Counted from the first letter of the stretch, positions 9,284 to 18,501 are shown. The stretch: DNA of 64,000 nt from Luteolibacter rhizosphaerae (GCF_025950095.1 NZ_JAPDDR010000001.1:310001-374000); one strand, 5' to 3'. Notes: generated by a model not told the origin, from the sequence alone. Numbers and translations are program-made.

Positions 9284-10096
9284 ATGCCCCTCTTCGCCAC
9301 CCGCCCCATCGATGATTTCCCCATTGGGAATGTCCTGCTGCGTGATCATCACACGGCCCTGAAGATCGATGGCCTGCACACACATCCGCATGCGTGGTTG
9401 TCGGCGCTCGATGTCGCCTTTCTCTCGGCCAATGGAACGCGGACCTTGGTAGACGAACAGCAGGTGCCGCTTGCCTGGTTCGGGGATGACGCGGATCTCT
9501 CCAACGCGGTGGTCGCGAGCAGTTCCTTCCTCATTGTCCACCCTTGGGACCTCATCCGCGCGAACGAATTGCATGTCGCCTCCCTCACCGAGTCGCGTAT
9601 CGAGGGCTCCGTCCACCCGAATGCCGTCATCGAAGGCACGATTCACCTCGGCCCCGGCTCGCGCATCCTCCCCGGCGTCTTCATCGAGGGCAACGTCGTC
9701 ATTGGCGCGAACACCAAGATCGGCCCGAACTGCTACATCCGCGGCTCCACTTCCATCGGCGACAAGTGCCATGTGGGAAATGCCGTGGAGATCAAGAACT
9801 CGATCCTCCTCTCCGGCACCAATGTCGGTCACCTCAGCTACGTCGGGGATTCTGTCCTCGGCGAGAAGGTGAACTTCGGCGCGGGCACCATCACCTCGAA
9901 CCTCCGCCATGATGGCGCGAACCACCGCAGCGAAGTGGAAGGCGTGCTCGTCGATACCGGCCGCCGCAAGTTCGGCTGCATCGTCGGCGATGGCGTCCAC
10001 ACCGGCATCAACACCTCCATCTACCCCGGCCGGAAACTCTGGCCCCGCACCAGCACCCGCCCGGGCGACATCGTCCAGCGCGACCTCATGTCCTAG
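9284..10096 (+). CDS. GlmU-like left-handed beta-helix transferase
   Basis: A 270-residue protein of the putative sugar nucleotidyltransferase/acyltransferase family. The N-terminal ~100 residues (TRPIDDFPIGN, later LIVHPWDLI) are a shortened remnant of the nucleotidyltransferase-like domain and lack the LAAGxGTRM uridylyltransferase motif. Residues ~105-260 form hexapeptide repeats (GPGSRILPGVFIEGNVVIGA) and carry ITSNLRHDG and VDTGRRKFGCIVGDGVHTGI, conserved in this family. The position between glmM and glmS suggests GlcN-1-P acetylation. Without a uridylyltransferase motif, UTP-dependent activation probably needs another enzyme. Confidence 0.8.
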   Translation: MPLFATRPIDDFPIGNVLLRDHHTALKIDGLHTHPHAWLSALDVAFLSANGTRTLVDEQQVPLAWFGDDADLSNAVVASSSFLIVHPWDLIRANELHVASLTESRIEGSVHPNAVIEGTIHLGPGSRILPGVFIEGNVVIGANTKIGPNCYIRGSTSIGDKCHVGNAVEIKNSILLSGTNVGHLSYVGDSVLGEKVNFGAGTITSNLRHDGANHRSEVEGVLVDTGRRKFGCIVGDGVHTGINTSIYPGRKLWPRTSTRPGDIVQRDLMS

Positions 10097-10104
10097 ATCG
10101 CAGA

Positions 10105-10194
10105 TGGGAGATGGTGGATGGCAGATAAAAGGCCTCCATCAGCTCCGCTGCTTCTCGAATCTACTATCTTCCATCTACCACCTACCATCTCTCC
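10105..10194 (+). repeat. Imperfect dyad immediately before glmS
   Basis: The left arm (about 10107-10126, built from GATGG-type steps) is roughly complementary to the right arm (about 10165-10194, built from CCATC steps). The right arm runs straight into the glmS ATG at 10195, so the usual ribosome-binding position is occupied by pyrimidines (CCATCTCTCC). The segment could fold into a long hairpin in the glmS leader. It does not resemble the glmS ribozyme. It may be a dispersed intergenic repeat of this genome. Confidence 0.5.
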
Positions 10195-12036
10195 ATGTGC
10201 GGAATCGTCGGATACATCGGTAAAGCCTCCGCCCCCAGCGTCCTCATCAGCGGCCTGCGCCGTCTCGAATACCGCGGCTATGATTCTGCCGGCATGGCCA
10301 TCCTCGAGGACGGCTCGGTCGTCGTCAGCAAGGCTCCGGGCAAGGTCGCCGCACTGAACGACAAGGCTCACGCCGATTGGCCGGTCGAGCGCTTCACTCG
10401 CTCCTCCACCGGAATCGCCCACACCCGCTGGGCCACCCACGGTCCGCCGACCGAGGCGAATGCTCACCCGCACCTCGATGAGTCCGGCGACATCGCCCTC
10501 GTCCACAACGGCATCATCGAGAACTACCGCGCCCTCCGCACCCGCCTCGAAGCCAAGGGCCACCACTTCTACTCCGAGACCGATACCGAAGTGCTCGCCC
10601 ACCTCATTGGCGACCGCAACAAGGGCGATCTCTTCCAAGCCGTCTGCGATGCCCTCAGCCAAGTCGAAGGAACCTTCGGCATTGCAGTGATTTCCGCGAA
10701 GGAACCGGGCAAGATCATCACCGCCCGCCGCGGCAGCCCGATCGTGATCGGGGTGGGGGAGGGCGAAACCATCGTCGCCTCGGATGCTTCCGCCATCATC
10801 GCCCACACCCGCCAGGTGATCTACCTAGAGGACAACGACATCGCCGTGGTCACCGCCGATCACGTCGATATCCGCGACCTCCATCAGGTTCCCGTCACCC
10901 GCGAGGTGAATGAGCTTGGCTTCGACGCCGCTGCGGCGGAGAAGGGCGGCTTCGATCACTTCATGCTGAAGGAAATCCACGAACAGCCGGATTCCCTTCG
11001 CAACGCCATCCGCGGCCGTCTCGACTTCAATCTCGGCTCCTCCGTGCTCTCCGGCATGGGCACCTCGCCGCGCGATCTCGCGGAGATCCAGCGCGTGGTC
11101 TTCGTCGGCTGCGGCACCTCTCTGCACGCCGGCCTCGTCGGCGAGTACGCCATCGAGGATATGGCCGACATCCACTCGGAGGTCCAGCAGGCCGCCGAGT
11201 TCCGCTACCGGAATCCCATCATCGGCAGCCGCGATCTCGTCGTCGCCATCTCGCAATCCGGCGAAACCGCCGACACCCTTGCTGCTGTCCGCGAGGCGAA
11301 CCAAAAGGGCGCCTTCGTCATGGGGCTCTGCAATGTGGTCGGCTCCACGATTGCCCGTGAAACCGGACGCGGCGTTTACCTGCATGCCGGACCGGAAATC
11401 TCCGTCGCCTCCACCAAGGCCTTCACCTGCCAAGTCGCCGTCATGCTGATGATGGCCCTCAAGCTCGGCCGCGGCCGCCGCTTCTCCCGCGAGGAGGGCA
11501 TGAAGTTCGCCCGCGAGATCGAGTCGATCCCCGCCTTGGTCGAAAAGGTCATCGCCCAGAGCGACACCATCGCCGCCATCGCCGCTCGCTACGCACAGAA
11601 CGAGCACGCCTTCTTCATCGGTCGCGGCCCGCAGTATCCGGTCGCCCTCGAAGGCGCGCTGAAGCTGAAGGAGATCTCATACATCCACGCTGAGGGCTAC
11701 CACGCCGCCGAGCTCAAGCACGGCCCCATCGCCCTGCTCACCGAAGGCACGCCGGTCATCGCCCTGGCCAATGACATCCCCGGCAAGGACAAGACCCTCG
11801 GCAATGTCGAGGAGTGCCGCGCCCGCGGCGCCCGCATCCTCGGCATCATCACCGAGGGCGATCACGAAGCCGCCGAAGTCATGGACGACGTGATCGAGGT
11901 TCCTGCTTGCCATCCGCTCGTCAGCACCATCCCTACAGCCGTCGCCCTCCAGCTCCTCGCCTACCACATCGCGAACGAGCGCGGCTGCGAAATCGACCAA
12001 CCCCGCAACCTCGCGAAGAGCGTAACCGTGGAATAA
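10195..12036 (+). CDS. glmS: Glutamine--fructose-6-phosphate aminotransferase (isomerizing)
   Basis: First committed enzyme of UDP-GlcNAc synthesis, making glucosamine-6-phosphate from fructose-6-phosphate and glutamine. The start is fixed by MCGIVGYIG, where Cys2 becomes the N-terminal nucleophile of the glutaminase domain (residues 1 to ~230). Two SIS domains follow (VFVGCGTSLHAG with SQSGETADT; FFIGRGPQYPVALEGALKLK). The protein ends in the conserved DQPRNLAKSVTVE tail. At 613 residues it has normal length. No Shine-Dalgarno sequence is visible; a dyad lies directly upstream. Confidence 0.98.
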   Translation: MCGIVGYIGKASAPSVLISGLRRLEYRGYDSAGMAILEDGSVVVSKAPGKVAALNDKAHADWPVERFTRSSTGIAHTRWATHGPPTEANAHPHLDESGDIALVHNGIIENYRALRTRLEAKGHHFYSETDTEVLAHLIGDRNKGDLFQAVCDALSQVEGTFGIAVISAKEPGKIITARRGSPIVIGVGEGETIVASDASAIIAHTRQVIYLEDNDIAVVTADHVDIRDLHQVPVTREVNELGFDAAAAEKGGFDHFMLKEIHEQPDSLRNAIRGRLDFNLGSSVLSGMGTSPRDLAEIQRVVFVGCGTSLHAGLVGEYAIEDMADIHSEVQQAAEFRYRNPIIGSRDLVVAISQSGETADTLAAVREANQKGAFVMGLCNVVGSTIARETGRGVYLHAGPEISVASTKAFTCQVAVMLMMALKLGRGRRFSREEGMKFAREIESIPALVEKVIAQSDTIAAIAARYAQNEHAFFIGRGPQYPVALEGALKLKEISYIHAEGYHAAELKHGPIALLTEGTPVIALANDIPGKDKTLGNVEECRARGARILGIITEGDHEAAEVMDDVIEVPACHPLVSTIPTAVALQLLAYHIANERGCEIDQPRNLAKSVTVE

Positions 12037-12163
12037 GTCTCGTGCGACACCCATCGTATCCCCCCCGGGAGCGCGGACTTTAGTCCGCCCCTGCACCGGG
12101 ATGCATCCGTGTCGTCCAGCGTAATCCCCACCAGCCTCCCTTCACTCTCCTCCCCGTCCGGAA

Positions 12164-12187
12164 ATTGGTAACTGGTCATTGGTAATT
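12164..12187. repeat. Short iterated motif, possible dispersed element
   Basis: The octamer ATTGGTAA occurs at 12164-12171 and again at 12178-12185, separated by CTGGTC. It lies in the 160-base gap between glmS and the ClC gene. Such TGGTAA/TGGTCA iterations look like part of a dispersed intergenic repeat. Nothing else recognisable is in this gap. Confidence 0.35.
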
Positions 12188-12197
12188 CCCGAAGAGC

Positions 12198-13886
12198 TCA
12201 ACGCTTCTCCGCCTCGATCCGGTGCTGTCGTGCCTGAAGGATTTCGCGGCGGCTCAACAGACCGTAAAGAACCGACGGACCCTCGGCCGCCACCACCGGA
12301 AGACGCCCGATCTCATGATGAATCATCCGGTCGGCCGCATCGGAGAGGGATTCGTGGGGGTGCGCCACCACCGGTCGTTCCACGACCGCTTCTAGGACGC
12401 TCGAATCCGGCGCCACTTGCACCGCGGCCAGCACGTCCGCCCGGCTGATCACACCGAGCAGGATTCCCGCTTCATCCACGATCGGGAAAAGTCGCGCCGT
12501 GCTCCAAGGTTCCTCGGTTCCGCTGATGCGTTCGGCCAGGCGCGAAACCGTGATCGTTCGTGAAATCGTCAGCGGTTGCTTCAGCATCGCTTCCTCCACC
12601 GTGAAGCCGTGCAGGATATCCGGCTCGTAGTCGGAAGGAACCTTCACACCTTTGCGCGCCAGCTTCTCCGTCATCATCGACTCATGCATCGCCAGGCGCG
12701 AGACCAGCACGGCGATGGCGCAGCCTAAGAGAAGCAGTCCGAAGGCGGCGCTGGAGTGCGTTGCCTCGAAGCCGAAAGCCACCGAGGTCAACAGTGCTCG
12801 CGACACGCCCGCGAAGATTGCCGCCATCCCGACCAGCGCACCGATCCCTACCGGCATACCCTCGAATCCCGGCACCGCATGCAGCAGGTGAACCGTGAGC
12901 GCGCCGCAAACTCCGCCCAGCGTCATCACCGGTGCCAGCGTTCCTCCCGCCGTACCGCTGCCCAGGCAGATCGACCAGGATAGGAACTTCAACAGCGCCA
13001 GCGTGGCCAGGGCACCGAGCGCCATCTCCCCGGACAAGAGTTCCCGCAGATTGTGATAGCCGGGTCCAAGCGTGCGCGGATCGATCCAGCCGATGAAGCC
13101 CACGGCGAGGCCGCCGAGCGCCGGCCACCACATCCAATGGACCGGAAGCCTCTCGTAAAGATCCTCGATCGCGTGCAGCGCCCAAGTGATGAATACGGAT
13201 GCTCCGCCCGCCGCGAGTCCGATCAGCACCGAGCCCCCGGAGAGGACGGGGCCCGGTGCCTCAACCGATACCAAGGGAAGCATGGGAAAGGGCTCATGGA
13301 AAAGTGCGCGCAGGCCCATCGCGCTGCCTGCGGCAATCGCCACCGGGATCAAGCTGCGGCCGCGGAACTCGAAAAGCAGCAGCTCGATTGCCAGCAAGAC
13401 CCCCGCGAGCGGGGTGCCAAAGACGGCGGTCATCCCTGCCGCCGCTCCTGCCGCCAGAAGGATCTTCCGCTCCACCGTGCTGCTGGGGATGACCTGGCCG
13501 AAGAGCGAGCTCACCGCTCCGTCGGTCGCGATGATCGGGCCTTCCGCCCCGAAGGGCCCGCCGGTGCCGATCGAGATGGCCGTGGAGAGCGGCTTGAGGA
13601 TCGCCACCTTCAGGGAGATCCGGCTGCGCTTCTCGATCACCCCCTGCATGGCCTCGGGAATCCCGTGGCCGCGCACCTCCGCACTGCCGAAGCGCGCGAT
13701 CATCCCGATGATCAAACCGCCCGCACAGGGAACCAGAATGCCCCATGCCCCCAGCGTGGAGAAATCCGCGGACCCTTCGTGCGTGGATATCCTGCCGTGG
13801 AAGCTGAGGTTGGTGATCAGCCAGATCAGCTTCAGCAGGCCGATTCCCGCGATGGCGACGACGGCTCCAACGAGGGCTGCCAACAA
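12198..13886 (-). CDS. ClC-family chloride channel/antiporter with CBS pair
   Basis: Integral membrane anion transporter. The three selectivity segments are visible: RGHGIPEAM, GPFGAEGPIIA (with the gating Glu) and SGTAGGTLAP. A C-terminal tail of ~130 residues holds two CBS motifs, suggesting nucleotide control. The start is uncertain. The frame has no ATG or GTG near the beginning of the protein, and TTG at 13886 is the first standard start after the MarR gene ends; translation could instead begin slightly upstream from a rare codon. Frame upstream of ~13918 overlaps marR and is not part of it. Substrate (chloride, nitrate, fluoride) is not determined. Confidence 0.85.
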   Translation of the reverse strand: MLAALVGAVVAIAGIGLLKLIWLITNLSFHGRISTHEGSADFSTLGAWGILVPCAGGLIIGMIARFGSAEVRGHGIPEAMQGVIEKRSRISLKVAILKPLSTAISIGTGGPFGAEGPIIATDGAVSSLFGQVIPSSTVERKILLAAGAAAGMTAVFGTPLAGVLLAIELLLFEFRGRSLIPVAIAAGSAMGLRALFHEPFPMLPLVSVEAPGPVLSGGSVLIGLAAGGASVFITWALHAIEDLYERLPVHWMWWPALGGLAVGFIGWIDPRTLGPGYHNLRELLSGEMALGALATLALLKFLSWSICLGSGTAGGTLAPVMTLGGVCGALTVHLLHAVPGFEGMPVGIGALVGMAAIFAGVSRALLTSVAFGFEATHSSAAFGLLLLGCAIAVLVSRLAMHESMMTEKLARKGVKVPSDYEPDILHGFTVEEAMLKQPLTISRTITVSRLAERISGTEEPWSTARLFPIVDEAGILLGVISRADVLAAVQVAPDSSVLEAVVERPVVAHPHESLSDAADRMIHHEIGRLPVVAAEGPSVLYGLLSRREILQARQHRIEAEKR

Positions 13887-13915
13887 GGGCAGCCGGATGG
13901 TATCGGCATTCCCTT

Positions 13916-14344
13916 TTATGACGCTTCGCCCGCGTCCAAGCTCGGGAACAGGGCCATGATCTCCGGGCTGAGTTGTTTCAATTCCGCCCGATGAACCCGG
14001 GTCAGGATCTCCAGCTTGGCCTTGCCTTCCTCCGTCAGTGTCAGGCACAGGGCCCGGCCATCGTCCGGAGATTGAACCCGCAGGATCAGTCCGGAACTTT
14101 CCAACCGCTGCGCCAGTTCTACCGCCGTGTTGTGCTTGATCTTCAAGCGTTCCGACAGCCGCCGAACCGTCGCGTTGCCGCCCGGGCTGGCACGGATCAC
14201 GAGCAGCGCTTGGTGCTGCTGAGGTGTCAGCCCTTCTCGCGCGGCGGCGCTTTCGCTGAATTCCAGGAAACACCGCAGGGCATAGCGGAAATCCGCCAGG
14301 CGCTGGTAATCGGAGTCCGAAAGTTTTCGGGTTCGGGCAGGCAT
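13916..14344 (-). CDS. MarR-family transcriptional regulator
   Basis: A 142-residue winged-helix repressor. The ATG at 14344 begins MPARTRKLSDSDYQRLADFR, and frame further upstream is not protein-like. The core shows LTPQQHQALLVIRASPGG, the recognition region TVRRLSERLKIKHNTAVELAQRLE, and the wing with VQSPDDGRALCLTLTEEG. It is followed closely by the ClC gene, with which it is probably co-transcribed. It is divergent from the HPP-family gene. A perfect 15-bp dyad right before its start codon is the obvious operator and suggests autorepression. Confidence 0.92.
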   Translation of the reverse strand: MPARTRKLSDSDYQRLADFRYALRCFLEFSESAAAREGLTPQQHQALLVIRASPGGNATVRRLSERLKIKHNTAVELAQRLESSGLILRVQSPDDGRALCLTLTEEGKAKLEILTRVHRAELKQLSPEIMALFPSLDAGEAS

Positions 14345-14349
14345 CCGGC

Positions 14350-14384
14350 GCTTGCAATGTATCGTAACACGATACATTGCAAGC
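14350..14384. promoter_or_regulatory. Probable MarR operator (15-bp dyad)
   Basis: A perfect inverted repeat with 15-bp arms, GCTTGCAATGTATCG (14350-14364) and its complement (14370-14384), around a 5-base spacer TAACA. It lies 6 bases upstream of the marR ATG and ~12 bases before the likely GTG start of the divergent HPP gene. The inner TATCG-N5-CGATA has MarR-operator geometry. One site could control both directions. Confidence 0.85.
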
Positions 14385-14395
14385 CCGGCTTTCCC

Positions 14396-15103
14396 GTGAA
14401 CCCGAGCAACCGCGACCCATTTCGTTTCAAATTCCCCGTCGCCTGGCTCGGTATCGAGCTCAGCGCCGTCAGCAAGCGCGAGAAGCTCATCTCGCTGCTC
14501 GGGGGCTTCCTTGCCATCCTCTTCCTGATCCTCATCAGCGAGAAGACCCTCCACCTCCCTCATGCCAGCGGCCTCATCGCTTCCATGGGGGCGAGCGCCG
14601 TCCTTCTCTTCGCCGTCCCGCACGGCCAACTCTCCCAGCCTTGGCCGGTCCTCGGCGGCCATTGCCTCGCCGCCGCCATCGGCGTCACCTGCGCCAAATG
14701 GATCCCAACGCCCGCCCTCGCCGGGGCCTGCGCCGTTGGCATGAGCATCGGAATAATGCATGAGCTAAAATGCATACATCCGCCCGGCGGCGCCACCGCC
14801 CTCACCGCCGTCCTCGGCGGCCCCGCCATCCACGACCTGGGCTACAACTTCGTTTTCTGCCCCGTCTTCGCGAACTGCCTCGTGATGCTCGGCGTCGCCG
14901 TCTTCTTCAACTCCTTCTTCAGCTGGCGCCGCTACCCTGCCGCCTTCAATCGCCGCGCCGTCCGGACAATTCCGAAAACCCCGGCCCCCTCGCACGAAGA
15001 AGTCATCGCCGCCCTGAAGCAACTCGATTCCTTCGTGGACATCTCGGAGAAGGATCTCGTCCGCTTGGTCCAGATTCTCGATGATTCCAAGCTAGGCTCC
15101 TAG
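14396..15103 (+). CDS. HPP-family membrane protein
   Basis: About 235 residues from a GTG start at 14396; an ATG at 14357 is in frame but lies inside the operator dyad. Four or five membrane segments precede a soluble C-terminal tail of ~55 residues. The signature CIHPPGGATALTAVLGG defines the HPP family, some plant and cyanobacterial members of which have been linked to nitrite transport. Here it is transcribed divergently from marR-ClC and sits about 1 kb from nitrate reductase, so an anion-transport role is plausible but unproven. Confidence 0.82.
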   Translation: MNPSNRDPFRFKFPVAWLGIELSAVSKREKLISLLGGFLAILFLILISEKTLHLPHASGLIASMGASAVLLFAVPHGQLSQPWPVLGGHCLAAAIGVTCAKWIPTPALAGACAVGMSIGIMHELKCIHPPGGATALTAVLGGPAIHDLGYNFVFCPVFANCLVMLGVAVFFNSFFSWRRYPAAFNRRAVRTIPKTPAPSHEEVIAALKQLDSFVDISEKDLVRLVQILDDSKLGS

Positions 15104-15109
15104 GCAAGC

Positions 15110-15895
15110 TCAGCGCGAGATCCCGCGCTTTGAACACTCGATGAACTCGATCAGGTGCTTCACCGGCGCATGACTCGCCGGGCGGTCGGCCTTGAGCGAA
15201 CTGAGTGCGGTGGCCAGATTCCCGTCCTTTTTCAAGAACAGCTTCTTGTAAGCGGACTTCAGCGCCTTGATGTCGTCCTCGTCGAAGCCGCGGCGCTGCA
15301 GGCCCACCTGATTCAGCCCGCGGGTGGCACCCGGATTGCCATCCACGATCATGTAGGGCGGTACATCCTGCACAATCTTAGCGCAGCCGCCGATGATCGA
15401 ATGGCAGCCGATTCGGCAGAATTGGTGGATCGCGGCGAGTCCGGAAACGATCGCATGGTCCTCCACCTCCACGTGCCCGCCGAGGGTTCCGTTGTTCGAG
15501 AGGATGATGTGATTCCCCACCTGGCAATCGTGCGCGACGTGCGAATAGCAGAGGAAAAGATTGTCCGAGCCGATCCGGGTCGGAATCTCCTCATGGGTAC
15601 CGCGGTGAATGGTGCAGTTCTCGCGGAAGACATTCCGGTCGCCGATCTCCAGATGGGTCGGCTCACCGATGTATTTCAGATCCTGGGTTTTGCCTCCCAC
15701 CGCGGCGAAGGGGAAAAACTCGTTGTCCCGACCGATCTTGCAGGGGCCGCCGATGACGACATGGGAGTGCAGGACGCAGCCATCGCCAAGCTCTACGCCG
15801 GCTTCGATCACGCAAAAAGGGCCGACGCGGACGTTCGCGCCGAGTTTGGCTTCCGGAGAAATGATCGCCGTCGGATGAATCACGGGCGGAATCAC
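15110..15895 (-). CDS. lpxA: Acyl-ACP--UDP-N-acetylglucosamine O-acyltransferase
   Basis: First step of lipid A biosynthesis: transfers a hydroxyacyl chain from ACP to the 3-OH of UDP-GlcNAc. The 261 residues match LpxA. The N-terminus is a hexapeptide beta-helix (IHPTAIISPEAKLGANVRVG), the segment HVAHDCQVGNHIILSNN contains the catalytic His, and IHQFCRIGCHSIIGG follows; the C-terminal ~70 residues are helical. It is convergent with the HPP gene, 6 bases apart. Its presence shows a lipid A-bearing outer membrane. Confidence 0.95.
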   Translation of the reverse strand: MIPPVIHPTAIISPEAKLGANVRVGPFCVIEAGVELGDGCVLHSHVVIGGPCKIGRDNEFFPFAAVGGKTQDLKYIGEPTHLEIGDRNVFRENCTIHRGTHEEIPTRIGSDNLFLCYSHVAHDCQVGNHIILSNNGTLGGHVEVEDHAIVSGLAAIHQFCRIGCHSIIGGCAKIVQDVPPYMIVDGNPGATRGLNQVGLQRRGFDEDDIKALKSAYKKLFLKKDGNLATALSSLKADRPASHAPVKHLIEFIECSKRGISR

Positions 15896-16020
15896 GAATC
15901 ACTAGGCCCCGAATGGCGATAGTTTTTTGCGGCTGTGGGGGTTCCGGTGAAAACGGAAGGGGCGGGACAGATCTGAGGCGGGCCGGGCGTATTCGGGGCA
16001 AGTCCCAAGAATCGCTGCTC

Positions 16021-16152
16021 ATGAACCCCGTAGAACCCGGCCCCGGCTTCGTCATCCGCCACCCACGGCTTTTCCTCGCCTTCTCCTTCTTGTTGCTGGC
16101 AGGGGTCTGGAGTACCCTGATCCTTGTGGCTGCGGCGGCGGGCGGTCGATGA
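16021..16152 (+). CDS. Small single-span membrane protein
   Basis: A possible 43-residue protein with one hydrophobic helix (LFLAFSFLLLAGVWSTLILV) preceded by a charged segment. The ATG at 16021 fits, although the frame is open further upstream. It lies 88 bases before the nitrate reductase gene on the same strand. No family recognised; it could be a real small membrane protein or a chance frame. Confidence 0.4.
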   Translation: MNPVEPGPGFVIRHPRLFLAFSFLLLAGVWSTLILVAAAAGGR

Positions 16153-16240
16153 GCGGCCCTCATCCAGCGGATGATTCTTCCGCTCCGGGCAGGCGGTTCG
16201 ATCGCGGAGTTTAGCATAGGGACTGCTATTCCAGGGGGCA

Positions 16241-18457
16241 GTGCCACTGTTTCCTCCAGTTCTGTCGCGGCTGCTCAAGCAGCATCACGGTCCGCTCACG
16301 GCAGATCTGGTGCTGGAGCCGGGGAACTTCGGTCTTGGCCGTGTCCCTGCCCGGTTGAAGCCCGCCTCCGCAGTGACCTCGATTTGCGGCTACTGTGCTA
16401 CCGGCTGCCAGCTCAAGCTGCACCTTGATGAGCAGGGCCGTGCCATCAATCTCAGCCCGCAGGCCGGGTATCCGGTGAATCTCGGCATGGCTTGCCCGAA
16501 GGGGTGGCAGGCGCTGGATCCGCTTGATTCTGCTGAACGCGCCACCGTCCCGCTGCTCCGCGATGAAACGGGAAAAATGCTCCGTGTCGGCTGGGCCGAG
16601 GCCTTGGAAACTTTCGCGAGCCGCTTCAAATCCCTCAAGGAACAGCACGGGCGGGAGTCGGTGGCATTTCTCTCGACCGGCCAGATCCCCTTCGAGGAGA
16701 TGGCCTTCCTCGGCTGCCTCTTCAAGTTCGGCATGGGTTTCCTGCACGGCGATGCCAACACCCGCCAGTGCATGGCCACAGCGGTCACCGCCTACAAGCA
16801 GTCCTTCGGGTTCGATGCTCCGCCCTATTCCTATGCGGACTTCGAGGAAAGCGATGTGATCGTGCTGGTGGGCTCGAACCTCTGCATTGCCCATCCGATT
16901 CTCTGGCAGCGCGTCATGCGGAATCGCCGGAATCCACAGATCATCGTGATCGATCCGCGTGCCACGGAGACCGCTCAGGCGGCCACTCGCCACGTGATGT
17001 TGAAACCGAAGGGCGATCTCTCGCTACTCTATGCCTTGGCGCATTGCATCGTCCGCGATGGGCGCATCGATCCGGCCTCAATCGAACGCACCGAAGGTTT
17101 CGAGGAGTTCTCGGCTTTCTTGGCGGACTACTCGCCTTTAGCTGTAACAGAGCGCACGGGGATGAGCGTCGAGGAGATCGAGTCCTTGGCCCGGACCGTT
17201 TCCGAGCCCGGCAAGCGGGTCTCGTGGTGGTGGACCATGGGGGTGAACCAGTCCTACGAAGGTGTCCGCGCCGCTCAGGCGATGATCAATCTGGCGTTGA
17301 TCACCGGGAATATCGGCAAGCCGGGCACCGGAGCGAACTCCATCACGGGGCAGTGCAATGCGATGGGATCGCGCTTGTTCTCAAATACGACATCTCTCGT
17401 AGGTGGGCACGACTTCGCCGTGCCGGAGCACCGGGCCAAGGTTGCAGCAGGCTTGGGCATTCCTGAAGAGAAGATCTCCTCCGAGCCATCACTGGCCTAT
17501 GACCAGATCCTCGCCGCCGCCGAGGAGGGGAAGATCAAGGGGCTGTGGATCATCGCCACGAACCCTTTCCACTCATGGGTCGATAGTGGACGGCTCGCTG
17601 CGTTGAGGGAGAAGCTCGAGTTCCTTGTCGTGCAGGATATGTACTATACGACGGAGTCCGCCCGCGCTGCCGATCTCGTGCTGCCCGCCGCTGGCTGGGG
17701 AGAGAAGGATGGCTGCTTCATCAACTCGGAGCGCCGTGTCGGCACGCTGAAGAAGGTCCGTCAGGCACCGGGAATCGCGCTTTCGGATTTCCGTATTTTC
17801 CGTCTGATCGCAAGCGTTTGGGGCTGCGAGGATCTCTTCGTCCGCTGGACCGACCCGGAAGCAGCCTTCCGTTTGCTGCGCGATCTCACGCAGGGGCGGC
17901 CCTGTGACATTACCGGGATCGAGGGCTACGAGATGGTCGATGGCTTGGGCGGAGTCCAATGGCCTTATCCTGCGAGAGAAGACGGGGCTCCTACGCCTGC
18001 AAGCGAGCGCCGTCTTTTCGAGGATAGTGTTTTCTATACGCCGAGCGGAAAAGCAAAGCTGCTCTTCTCGCCTCCGGCCCCCATTCCCGAAGCGGTGGAC
18101 CGGGAGTATCCCTACACCTTGCTCACCGGCCGTGGGACCAGCAGCCAGTGGCATACCCAGAGCCGGACAGGGAAGTCCGACATTCTGAGGAAACTCTATC
18201 CCCAGGACGCCTACGTGGAGATCAATCCGAAGGATGCCGCACGTTTGGGGGTGAAGGAGCATGACATGATCCGTGTCCGATCCCGTCGCGGAGAGCTGGA
18301 GGCCTCCGTCTACATCGCGCCCACGGTGAAACCCGGCGAACTCTTCCTTCCCATGCACTACCCGGAGGTGAACCGCCTCACCCATTCGTCTTTCGACCCG
18401 CATTCCCGGCAGCCGAACTACAAGGCCTGCGCGGTGACGCTGGAGAAAGTGCGCTGA
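16241..18457 (+). CDS. Assimilatory-type nitrate reductase, molybdopterin subunit
   Basis: A 738-residue molybdopterin oxidoreductase. The N-terminal [4Fe-4S] motif is Cys49-x2-Cys52-x3-Cys56 ... Cys85 (ICGYCATGC, then ACPKG). The probable Mo-ligand Cys177 lies in [10 protein letters not shown], as in NarB/NasC/NapA enzymes. Later segments include [24 protein letters not shown] and, in the C-terminal dinucleotide-binding domain, [18 protein letters not shown]. The protein has no Tat signal, supporting a cytoplasmic assimilatory role. The apparent start is GTG. No nitrite reductase gene is in the window. A MOSC protein gene follows. Confidence 0.87.
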   Translation: MPLFPPVLSRLLKQHHGPLTADLVLEPGNFGLGRVPARLKPASAVTSICGYCATGCQLKLHLDEQGRAINLSPQAGYPVNLGMACPKGWQALDPLDSAERATVPLLRDETGKMLRVGWAEALETFASRFKSLKEQHGRESVAFLSTGQIPFEEMAFLGCLFKFGMGFLHGDANTRQCMATAVTAYKQSFGFDAPPYSYADFEESDVIVLVGSNLCIAHPILWQRVMRNRRNPQIIVIDPRATETAQAATRHVMLKPKGDLSLLYALAHCIVRDGRIDPASIERTEGFEEFSAFLADYSPLAVTERTGMSVEEIESLARTVSEPGKRVSWWWTMGVNQSYEGVRAAQAMINLALITGNIGKPGTGANSITGQCNAMGSRLFSNTTSLVGGHDFAVPEHRAKVAAGLGIPEEKISSEPSLAYDQILAAAEEGKIKGLWIIATNPFHSWVDSGRLAALREKLEFLVVQDMYYTTESARAADLVLPAAGWGEKDGCFINSERRVGTLKKVRQAPGIALSDFRIFRLIASVWGCEDLFVRWTDPEAAFRLLRDLTQGRPCDITGIEGYEMVDGLGGVQWPYPAREDGAPTPASERRLFEDSVFYTPSGKAKLLFSPPAPIPEAVDREYPYTLLTGRGTSSQWHTQSRTGKSDILRKLYPQDAYVEINPKDAARLGVKEHDMIRVRSRRGELEASVYIAPTVKPGELFLPMHYPEVNRLTHSSFDPHSRQPNYKACAVTLEKVR

Positions 18458-18501
18458 AATTGAAAATTGAGCTTCGGTCCGGCCGGGGCGAGATTCCTGC
18501 C

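Noticed and set aside
10097..10194. glmS ribozyme/riboswitch
   Set aside because: The leader lacks any resemblance to the ribozyme core and is too short; only a simple dyad is seen.
13919..14420. N-terminal extension of the ClC frame
   Set aside because: It overlaps marR in another frame and its translation is low-complexity and unlike any ClC N-terminus.
14345..14761. N-terminal extension of the marR frame
   Set aside because: It runs through the operator dyad and into the antisense of the HPP gene; the ATG at 14344 gives a normal MarR length.
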